The notes under the pieces: generated by a model
Databases searched by the model: none
What the model was told of the DNA's origin: nothing
What the model saw: only the letters and a program-made list of their open reading frames with translations
Translations under genes and position numbers: made by a program
Part shown: positions 57,800 through 64,000 of the stretch, piece after piece
Position numbering within the stretch: the first letter of the stretch is position 1
How the letters are laid out: every line of letters begins with the position of its first letter
Origin: Fictibacillus halophilus
GTDB taxonomy: Bacteria > Bacillota > Bacilli > Bacillales > Fictibacillaceae
DNA length: 64,000 bases
Assembly (NCBI RefSeq): GCF_016401385.1
Contig: NZ_JAEACF010000001.1
Span: 1,116,001 to 1,180,000 of the forward strand
Direction: 5' to 3'

Positions 57800-58978
57800 G
57801 TGATGAAAGGTTTTGAATACCTGCAAGAAGAATTGGACCACATGAAGGAAGAAGGTACGTTTAGAAAGCTTGTACCTTTAGAATCAGAACAAGGATCTAA
57901 AGTTGTGATCAATGGAAAAGAAGTGATACAGCTTTCTTCCAACAACTACTTAGGTCTTACGAGTCATCCGAAGATGAAGGAAGCAGCTCTAAAAGCTGTT
58001 GAAGAATATGGAGTTGGTACAGGTTCTGTACGTACGATTGCTGGAACACTATCCATGCATGAGGAATTTGAAAAAAAGCTTGCTGAATTCAAGCATACAG
58101 AGGCATGTCTTGTCTTTCAATCTGGCTTTTCAACGAACCAAGGAATTCTTTCTGCTATTCTAACAGATCAGGACGTTGTTATTTCAGATGAGTTAAACCA
58201 TGCATCGATCATTGATGGCATTCGTTTAACGAAAGCAAAAAGAAGAATCTACAAACACGTAGATTTAGAAGATTTAGAAGCGGCTTTAAAAGAGACACAA
58301 GAATTTAGAAAAAGAATCGTCGTAACAGACGGTGTTTTCTCAATGGATGGTAACATTGCGCCACTACCTGGAATCGTAGAGCTTGCTGAGAAGTATGATG
58401 CACTCGTGATGGTAGATGATGCACATGCGAGTGGAGTGTTAGGTACGAACGGCCGTGGTACGATTGATCATTTTAACTTGAACGGACGCGTTCACATTCA
58501 AGTTGGAACGTTAAGTAAAGCAATTGGAGTACTTGGCGGTTATATTGCAAGTACGCAAACGTTAAGAGACTACCTGATTCATAAAGGTCGTCCATTCTTG
58601 TTTAGTACATCTCATCCCCCTGCAGTCATCGCAGCAAGTTCAGCAGCGATCGATGTATTAGAAGAAGAGCCAGAACATATGGAAAGACTATGGGAAAACA
58701 CGAAGTTCTTTAAAGCTGGATTGAAAGAACTTGGGTTTAATACGGGAGTAAGTGAAACACCAATCACGCCAGTGTTAGTAGGTGATGATGCGCTCGCACA
58801 CAAACTTTCAGATACTTTATTGAAGTATGGTGTGTTTGCTCAAGGTATCGCTTTCCCAACCGTGGCAAAAGGAAAAGCTCGCGTACGTACGATCGTAACC
58901 GCTCAGCATACGAAAGAGGAGCTACAAGCTGCATTAGATGCTTTTGAAAAAGCAGGAAAAGAATTAAATATCATTTAG
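57800..58978 (+). CDS. kbl: Glycine C-acetyltransferase (2-amino-3-ketobutyrate CoA ligase)
   Basis: PLP enzyme cleaving the Tdh product with CoA to glycine and acetyl-CoA. It is 392 residues, a class II (alpha-oxoamine synthase) aminotransferase fold. [19 protein letters not shown] and the PLP lysine in [13 protein letters not shown] are present. GTG 57800 is nine bases after AAAGGGG; ATG 57803 is a one-codon-shorter alternative. The family also contains BioF/KAPA synthases; the tdh partner favours Kbl. Confidence 0.92.
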   Translation: MMKGFEYLQEELDHMKEEGTFRKLVPLESEQGSKVVINGKEVIQLSSNNYLGLTSHPKMKEAALKAVEEYGVGTGSVRTIAGTLSMHEEFEKKLAEFKHTEACLVFQSGFSTNQGILSAILTDQDVVISDELNHASIIDGIRLTKAKRRIYKHVDLEDLEAALKETQEFRKRIVVTDGVFSMDGNIAPLPGIVELAEKYDALVMVDDAHASGVLGTNGRGTIDHFNLNGRVHIQVGTLSKAIGVLGGYIASTQTLRDYLIHKGRPFLFSTSHPPAVIAASSAAIDVLEEEPEHMERLWENTKFFKAGLKELGFNTGVSETPITPVLVGDDALAHKLSDTLLKYGVFAQGIAFPTVAKGKARVRTIVTAQHTKEELQAALDAFEKAGKELNII

Positions 58979-58986
58979 ATACTTGT

Positions 58987-59038
58987 AAAGTTGACTTTAA
59001 AGGCGCATTAGTAAGCTTTTTAAGGTCAACTTTTTTAT
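58987..59038 (+). terminator. Terminator after kbl
   Basis: AAAGTTGACTTTAAA / TTTTTAAGGTCAACTTT hairpin with T run. Confidence 0.82.
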
Positions 59039-59103
59039 TGAGCACATTATATAGTATTATTAATAAACCGTAATTATATTATGTAAACTAAAACGATTAC
59101 AAG

Positions 59104-59132
59104 TTTAACTATAATCCAATTTTTGATATAAT
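59104..59132 (+). promoter_or_regulatory. Candidate sigma-A promoter for miaB
   Basis: TTTAAC, 17 bases, TATAAT, about 75 bases before miaB. Confidence 0.5.
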
Positions 59133-59208
59133 GTTACAGTTGGATGAAATACGAGATTTATTATGAACGGATTACCTAGCAGTAAAGGCAATAAGGAGTG
59201 AAGATGTC

Positions 59209-60726
59209 TTGGATATGAAAGACAATCAAAAAGTGAAGACGAACGAAAAAGAAAGAGACTACTCACAATACTTTCAATCTACGTATGCACCGCCTTCTTT
59301 AAAAGACGCGAAAAAGCGTGGTAAAGAACAAGTACAAATATTAAAAGATTTTTCGATTCCGGAAAATCTAAAAAATATTGGTGTTGGCAAGAAGTTTTAT
59401 ATTCGTACGTATGGATGTCAGATGAACGAGCATGATACAGAAGTTATGGCAGGCATTTTGAATGAAATGGGTTATGAAACCACTTATTCTACTGAAGATG
59501 CTGATGTAATTCTTCTAAATACATGTGCCATTCGCGAAAATGCGGAGAATAAAGTATTTGGTGAACTGGGACATTTAAAACATACGAAAGCGAACAACCC
59601 TAATCTTCTTCTAGGGGTCTGTGGGTGCATGTCACAAGAAGAATCTGTCGTTAACCGTATTCTTTCCACGTACCCTCAAGTTGATATGATCTTTGGTACT
59701 CATAACATTCATCGTCTGCCTCAAATCATCGAGAACGCATTATTCTCAAAGGAGATGGTAGTTGAAGTTTGGTCTAAAGAAGGGGATATCGTCGAGAACC
59801 TCCCAAGAAAGCGTAAAGGAAACGTTAAAGGCTGGGTCAACATTATGTACGGCTGCGACAAATTCTGTACATATTGTATTGTTCCTTACACACGAGGAAA
59901 AGAGCGAAGCCGTTATCCGCAGGATATCATCGAGGAAGTAAGACAGCTTGCGAGAGAAGGCTATAAAGAAGTAACGCTTTTAGGTCAGAACGTGAATGCA
60001 TATGGTAAAGATTTCGAAGACTTGGAGTATGGTCTAGGAGATCTAATGGATGAGATCCGTAAGATTGATATTCCTAGACTTCGTTTTACGACTAGTCATC
60101 CGCGAGATTTTGATGATCGATTGATTGAAGTACTTGCGAAGGGCGGAAACATCGTAGATCATGTGCATCTGCCTGTTCAACACGGAAACAGCGATGTACT
60201 CAAATTGATGGCTCGCAAATACACACGTGAGCATTATTTAGAGCTTGTAAACAAGATCAAAGCTGCGATGCCGAATGTAGCCTTAACAACGGATATTATC
60301 GTAGGTTTCCCAAATGAGACAGAAGAACAATTCCAAGAGACGTTATCTCTTGTTAAAGAAGTGCAGTATGATGCGGCTTACACGTTTATCTATTCACCTC
60401 GTGAAGGCACTCCAGCTGCAAAGATGCAAGATAATGTTCCGATGGAAGTGAAACGAGAGCGTCTGCAGCGGCTGAACGCCATGCTGAATGATATCTCTTT
60501 AGAAAAGAACAAAGCATATGTTGGTAAAGTTGTGGAAGTGCTGGTTGAGGGTGAAAGTAAAAAGAATCCTGATGTACTAACAGGTCACACTGGTTCCAAT
60601 AAAGTAGTAAACTTTAAAGCTCCTAAGCACTTAATAGGTGAAATTGTTAAAGTCCAGATTACCGATGCGAAAACATGGAACCTTGGCGGAGACTGGATAG
60701 AAGAAAAATCAGAGGTGGTAGGCTAA
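59209..60726 (+). CDS. miaB: tRNA-2-methylthio-N6-dimethylallyladenosine synthase
   Basis: Radical-SAM methylthiotransferase that modifies A37 of tRNAs reading UNN codons (YmcB in B. subtilis). It is 505 residues. N-terminal UPF0004 domain with Cys70 (YGCQMNEHD) and further cluster Cys ([16 protein letters not shown]). Radical-SAM CxxxCxxC at 216, 220, 223. C-terminal TRAM domain. Start TTG 59209 with AAGGAG ten bases upstream; ATG 59215 is less well placed. Its stop overlaps ricA by one base. Confidence 0.96.
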   Translation: MDMKDNQKVKTNEKERDYSQYFQSTYAPPSLKDAKKRGKEQVQILKDFSIPENLKNIGVGKKFYIRTYGCQMNEHDTEVMAGILNEMGYETTYSTEDADVILLNTCAIRENAENKVFGELGHLKHTKANNPNLLLGVCGCMSQEESVVNRILSTYPQVDMIFGTHNIHRLPQIIENALFSKEMVVEVWSKEGDIVENLPRKRKGNVKGWVNIMYGCDKFCTYCIVPYTRGKERSRYPQDIIEEVRQLAREGYKEVTLLGQNVNAYGKDFEDLEYGLGDLMDEIRKIDIPRLRFTTSHPRDFDDRLIEVLAKGGNIVDHVHLPVQHGNSDVLKLMARKYTREHYLELVNKIKAAMPNVALTTDIIVGFPNETEEQFQETLSLVKEVQYDAAYTFIYSPREGTPAAKMQDNVPMEVKRERLQRLNAMLNDISLEKNKAYVGKVVEVLVEGESKKNPDVLTGHTGSNKVVNFKAPKHLIGEIVKVQITDAKTWNLGGDWIEEKSEVVG

Positions 60727-61160
60727 TGAGCACATATACAAAAGAAGAAATCTTGGGAAAAGCAAAAGAACTTGCAAAAATGATCGCAACGACTGATGAA
60801 GTTGATTTTTTTAAAAAAGCAGAAGCTCAGATCAATTCTAATTCAAATGTAGCAAGGTTGATGGGACAGATTAAGAATCTACAAAAACAAGCGGTTAATC
60901 TTCAACATTATCAAAAGCATGAAGCATCAAGAGAAGTAGAAGAAAAGATTGACGCGTTGATGGCTGAGCTTGATAGCATTCCGGTTGTACAAGAGTTTAA
61001 ACAATCTCAAAGTGATGTGAATGATATTTTACAGATGGTCTCCCATACGATCTCTAACAAAGTAACAGATGAGATCATCGAATCAACTGGCGGGGACCTT
61101 TTAAAAGGGACTACGGGCTCTCAAGAAGGCTGTTCTCCTGGCGGCTGCGGCTGTCACTAA
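60726..61160 (+). CDS. ricA: RicA (YmcA), RicA-RicF-RicT complex subunit
   Basis: 144 residues, mostly helical YlbF/YmcA fold. In B. subtilis RicAFT binds 4Fe-4S clusters, directs RNase Y mRNA maturation and supports competence, biofilm and sporulation. The cysteine tail is intact: Cys136, Cys141 and Cys143 in CSPGGCGCH, matching the cluster ligands. ATG 60726 overlaps the miaB stop (TAATG); GAGGTGG lies upstream. Longer in-frame start at 60675 is inside miaB and rejected. Confidence 0.94.
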   Translation: MSTYTKEEILGKAKELAKMIATTDEVDFFKKAEAQINSNSNVARLMGQIKNLQKQAVNLQHYQKHEASREVEEKIDALMAELDSIPVVQEFKQSQSDVNDILQMVSHTISNKVTDEIIESTGGDLLKGTTGSQEGCSPGGCGCH

Positions 61161-61162
61161 AT

Positions 61163-61200
61163 AAAAACACGATGTCTTTTGAGACATCGTGTTTTTATTT
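61163..61200 (+). terminator. Terminator after ricA
   Basis: AAACACGATGTCT / AGACATCGTGTTT, a perfect stem with flanking A and T. Confidence 0.92.
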
Positions 61201-61259
61201 GAGTTTCATTACAGTTTATTGGGTGTTTCGCACATACCCATAGAGGTATCAGATGCCTT

Positions 61260-61364
61260 CAATCCAGAAGTTTTGGTATGCAATCCAAAAGTTTCTGATG
61301 TTTATCCACGAGATTTGGCTCTCAATCCAAAAGTTTTCCCCATTTATCCACGAGTCTACAAACG
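61260..61364. repeat. Five 21-base tandem units before cotE
   Basis: Units start at 61260, 61281, 61302, 61323 and 61344. Units 1, 2 and 4 begin CAATCCA(G/A)AAGTTT, and units 3 and 5 begin TTATCCACGAG, so the pattern alternates. In one frame this reads as a heptad (NPxV / YPRx). There is no ribosome binding site for that frame and it begins in the ricA terminator, so I do not call it a gene. Confidence 0.75.
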
Positions 61365-61394
61365 TCGACAAATTCCGCAGTGCCCTTTAGACTA

Positions 61395-61440
61395 ACATAC
61401 CCCGTAAAGCGAGCATCCTAGAGGGATAATCATCCACTTG
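61395..61440 (+). repeat. Dispersed repeat, copy D (truncated)
   Basis: CATACCCCGTAAAGCGAGCA followed by TCCTAGAGG matches only the 3' end of the dispersed repeat seen complete at 836-962 and 42098-42237. The 5' part is absent. Confidence 0.55.
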
Positions 61441-61522
61441 CAAAAGCAACAAAAGTTGTGAAAATAATTTCACGTATCGTACGCAACGAATAATATTTTG
61501 AGAACATTGGACAACAAACGCC

Positions 61523-61587
61523 CATATACTTACACTAATTGTGTTTCAAACAATGAAGACACAATAGGCATCCGCCCAGCATATACT
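61523..61587 (+). promoter_or_regulatory. Two sigma-E-like -10 boxes before cotE
   Basis: CATATACT occurs at 61523-61530 and 61580-61587, one mismatch from the sigma-E -10 consensus CATACAnT. Suitable -35 elements are weak. cotE in B. subtilis has mother-cell promoters, so the boxes are plausible but unproven. Confidence 0.35.
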
Positions 61588-61618
61588 GTATGGAGATTGG
61601 TAGAGGAGGGATTCATGT

Positions 61619-62191
61619 ATGTCAAGACGCGTAGAACAAGAGCTGACTTACAGAGAAATCATCACAAAAGCGGTTTGCGGAAAAGGCAGAAAATTTTCTC
61701 AGGCCACGCATACCATTGCACCGAGTCATCGTCCGAGCAGCATTTTAGGATGCTGGATCATCAACCATGCCTATAAACCGAAGCGGAATGGTGAAGCAGT
61801 TGATGTGGAAGGAAGCTATGACATCAACGTGTGGTATTCCTACAATGATAATACTCGGACGGAAGTCGTGACAGAGACCATTCATTTTGTAGACAAAGTG
61901 GATCTTAGTGTCAGAGATAAGAACGCGTTAGGTGATCAATACGAAGTTACGTGCCGCGCACTTCAAGAGCCTAATACGTTAGAAGCGACGATTTCCCCGA
62001 ACGGAAATAAAGTCATCGTTCAAGTAGAAAGAGAGTTTGTTTGTGAAATTATCGGTGAAACAAAAGTATGTGTGTATGTGAACCCGGACGGTTTTGATGA
62101 TGTAGAGACTAGAGATTGGGAATATGATGTTGAAGATGAGAACTTTGAAGATCTTGATCCGAACTTTTTAATAGGTGACTTAGAAGAATAA
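61619..62191 (+). CDS. cotE: Spore coat morphogenetic protein CotE
   Basis: Mother-cell protein that organises the outer spore coat. It is 190 residues. The N-terminus begins [20 protein letters not shown], followed by [12 protein letters not shown] and ILGCWIINH; the C-terminus is strongly acidic (residues about 165-190), as in the family. GAGGAGGG lies about nine bases before the ATG. It sits between ricA and mutS as in B. subtilis and has its own terminator. Confidence 0.96.
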   Translation: MSRRVEQELTYREIITKAVCGKGRKFSQATHTIAPSHRPSSILGCWIINHAYKPKRNGEAVDVEGSYDINVWYSYNDNTRTEVVTETIHFVDKVDLSVRDKNALGDQYEVTCRALQEPNTLEATISPNGNKVIVQVEREFVCEIIGETKVCVYVNPDGFDDVETRDWEYDVEDENFEDLDPNFLIGDLEE

Positions 62192-62192
62192 T

Positions 62193-62221
62193 AAGCGGGG
62201 AGAGAGCTTCCCGTTTTTTTC
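62193..62221 (+). terminator. Terminator after cotE
   Basis: CGGGGA / TTCCCG hairpin followed by a seven-T run. Confidence 0.82.
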
Positions 62222-62252
62222 ATGCAGAGAAAACGATAGATGCTGTGAATTA

Positions 62253-62261
62253 TGTTATAAT
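62253..62261 (+). promoter_or_regulatory. Extended -10 promoter for mutS
   Basis: TGT followed by TATAAT, a perfect extended -10, about 35 bases before mutS; the -35 is not recognisable. Confidence 0.6.
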
Positions 62262-62295
62262 AGCGACATTGAAATGTTATGAAAAAGGTGAAATT

Positions 62296-64000
62296 ATGGC
62301 TCAATATACTCCAATGATTCAACAATATTTATCGATCAAGGCAGCTCATCAGGATGCCTTTTTATTTTTCCGTCTAGGAGATTTTTATGAAATGTTCTTT
62401 GAGGATGCTGTTCGAGCATCTCAAATCCTCGAGATCACACTAACAAGCAGAGATGGAGGCTCTCAAGATCGAATTCCAATGTGTGGAATCCCTTATCATT
62501 CGTCCGCAGGTTATATAAAAACATTAGTTGAAAATGGCCACAAAGTAGCAATCTGTGAACAAGTAGAAGATCCTAAACAATCAGTTGGGGTAGTGAAACG
62601 TGAAGTTATCCAGATCATTACGCCAGGAACGGTTATTGATGATCATCTTCTTCAAGATAGAGAGAATAATTTTTTGGTAGCGATCGAAAAAGATAACGAT
62701 TCATATGGATACGTTCTTTGTGATCTTTCTACAGGTGAGTTGAAGGGATATACATATACCGGAAATCAGTTATCGTTTATTCAATTACTTTTAAGTCACG
62801 GTGTTAAAGAGATTGTTGGAAACAAAGAATTGTATGATGCTTGGACGAGCACTGTTACTCAGACCGGACAAGCTTCGGTTTCGATTCAGGAAGAGAGTTC
62901 TGTTGAGAATCAGTTTGATCATCTCGTTCAGACGATTCCTGACCCCATCTTATTACGTTCAGCAGGAAGGTTGTTTCACTATTTAACTCATACGCAAAAG
63001 CGATCTTTTCACCATATTAAAGCTGTTGAATTTCAGCAGAACGATAAAAGAATGAAGCTAGATGCCTTTTCGAAACGGAACTTAGAATTAACAGAATCAA
63101 TCCGGGCTAAAGGGAAAAAAGGTTCGCTATTATGGTTGTTGGATGCCACGATGACAGCGATGGGCGCAAGAAAGCTTAAACAATGGGTTGAAGAACCGTT
63201 GTTCGTGAAAGAAACGATCGAGAAGCGGCTTCAGCTAGTCGAAAACTTGATCGGTGAGTTCTTTATTCGTGAAGAGATCAAAGAGCAATTAAAGTCTGTT
63301 TATGACATGGAACGATTGATCGCCAAAATATCCTACGGAAATGCTAGTCCAAGAGATCTTGTTCAATTGAAGAGATCATTGTTCAGTGTTCCGGTCTTAA
63401 AAGAAAAGATTAAGAGCATTGAAGGGAAATATGCGCTTGAGCTTCATGCAAAGATGAATGAACATAAAACACTCGCTGACTACTTAAATTCTGCTATTCA
63501 CGATGATGCTCCTATCCATATTAAAGAAGGTGGACTCATCAAAGCGGGTTACAATGAGCAACTTGATCAGTATAAAGATGCGAGCAGTAACGGTAAAGCA
63601 TGGATCGCTTCTCTTGAGCAACAAGAAAAAGCAGCTTCAGGCATTAAGTCTTTAAAAATAGGTTTTAATAAGATTTTTGGATACTACATCGAGGTTACAA
63701 AATCTAACCTTTCACAAGTACCAGATCGTTATGAACGAAAACAGACACTCGCGAACGCTGAGAGATATGTTACGCCAGAACTGAAAGAAAAAGAAAGAAT
63801 CATATTAGAAGCGGAAGAGAAGATTTCAGGATTAGAATATACACTCTTCTTGGAAGTCAGAGAGTTTGTAAAGCAATTTATACCAGGACTGCAAGAACTT
63901 GCATCAGCTATTTCTGAACTCGATGTTATGCAATCTTTTGCTGCGATCAGTGAGCAGTACCGTTATGTGAGACCAATAGTTTCAGAGGATGGAATCGTAA
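62296..64000 (+). CDS. mutS: DNA mismatch repair protein MutS, 3' end outside window
   Basis: Mismatch-recognising ATPase. 568 codons are visible before the window ends, about two thirds of a protein usually near 850-870 residues. The mismatch-wedge motif FYE has Phe30 and Glu32 (LGDFYEMFF). Then the connector domain, core lever domains and the clamp (KIGFNKIFGYYIEVTKSN near residue 450-470). The Walker ATPase lies beyond the edge. ATG 62296 has AAGGTG upstream. mutL is expected after it. Confidence 0.97.
   Translation, partial: MAQYTPMIQQYLSIKAAHQDAFLFFRLGDFYEMFFEDAVRASQILEITLTSRDGGSQDRIPMCGIPYHSSAGYIKTLVENGHKVAICEQVEDPKQSVGVVKREVIQIITPGTVIDDHLLQDRENNFLVAIEKDNDSYGYVLCDLSTGELKGYTYTGNQLSFIQLLLSHGVKEIVGNKELYDAWTSTVTQTGQASVSIQEESSVENQFDHLVQTIPDPILLRSAGRLFHYLTHTQKRSFHHIKAVEFQQNDKRMKLDAFSKRNLELTESIRAKGKKGSLLWLLDATMTAMGARKLKQWVEEPLFVKETIEKRLQLVENLIGEFFIREEIKEQLKSVYDMERLIAKISYGNASPRDLVQLKRSLFSVPVLKEKIKSIEGKYALELHAKMNEHKTLADYLNSAIHDDAPIHIKEGGLIKAGYNEQLDQYKDASSNGKAWIASLEQQEKAASGIKSLKIGFNKIFGYYIEVTKSNLSQVPDRYERKQTLANAERYVTPELKEKERIILEAEEKISGLEYTLFLEVREFVKQFIPGLQELASAISELDVMQSFAAISEQYRYVRPIVSEDGIV

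Noticed and set aside
61260..61364. CRISPR array
   Set aside because: The units are contiguous with no spacers, and no cas genes are present.
61189..61395. 68-codon ORF over the 21-base repeat array
   Set aside because: Its start lies in the ricA terminator, it has no ribosome binding site, and its heptad pattern is explained by the tandem repeat.
61498..61776. 92-codon ORF overlapping the start of cotE
   Set aside because: It is out of frame with cotE, has no family resemblance and covers the cotE promoter region.

Overview
The window is a contiguous piece of a spore-forming Bacillaceae chromosome. It is AT-rich, almost every gene lies on the + strand, and it runs in nearly the Bacillus subtilis order from tsf to mutS. 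Sporulation genes (dpaA/dpaB, spoIIIE, spoVS, cotE, ylxY, tepA, ylzJ), sigma-H- and sigma-K-like promoters, strong AAGGAGG-type ribosome binding sites and many TTG/GTG starts all fit a Bacillus relative. The order differs enough from B. subtilis to suggest another genus (Fictibacillus-like is a guess). No rRNA, tRNA, CRISPR array, prophage or transposase gene was seen.

Layout. 1-8236: end of tsf, then pyrH-frr, then a membrane/isoprenoid set (uppS-cdsA-dxr-rasP) with proS. 8454-12755: polC. 12912-20046: the rimP-nusA-rnpM-ylxQ-infB-ylxP-rbfA-truB-ribF translation/transcription operon behind a structured leader. 20186-25251: rpsO, pnp, the deacetylase-like ylxY and the M16 peptidase mlpA. 25553-30408: dipicolinate synthase dpaAB followed by asd-dapG-dapA, which makes its precursor. 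31141-36333: rnjB, tepA, ylzJ, spoIIIE. 36530-42025: a GntR regulator and a nucleoside-type ABC transporter (lipoprotein, double ATPase, two permeases). 42384-48487: ymfF-ymfH-ymfI-ymfJ-ymfK-ymfM-pgsA. 48643-52998: cinA, recA (with a LexA box), rny. 53330-58978: spoVS, the ferredoxin oxidoreductase korAB, tdh-kbl. 59209-64000: miaB-ricA, cotE, and the first two thirds of mutS.

The genes join several processes: translation factors and ribosome maturation; RNA decay (pnp, rnjB, rny, ricA); envelope lipid precursors (uppS, cdsA, dxr, pgsA); the aspartate-to-dihydrodipicolinate branch feeding lysine, peptidoglycan and spore dipicolinate; and sporulation.

Departures from the B. subtilis arrangement are the main points of interest. 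ymxH is missing between mlpA and dpaA, pbpX between recA and rny, and ymdB between rny and spoVS. A nucleoside transporter sits where ymfD would be, and korAB is inserted before tdh. Non-coding structure includes four copies of a dispersed, MITE-like repeat (one interrupted by a 104-base palindrome), a 21-base tandem repeat before cotE, and a likely NusA-responsive attenuator before rimP. I did not find a clearly new biological system. The most open protein question is YmfK, a small ACT-plus-P-loop protein.
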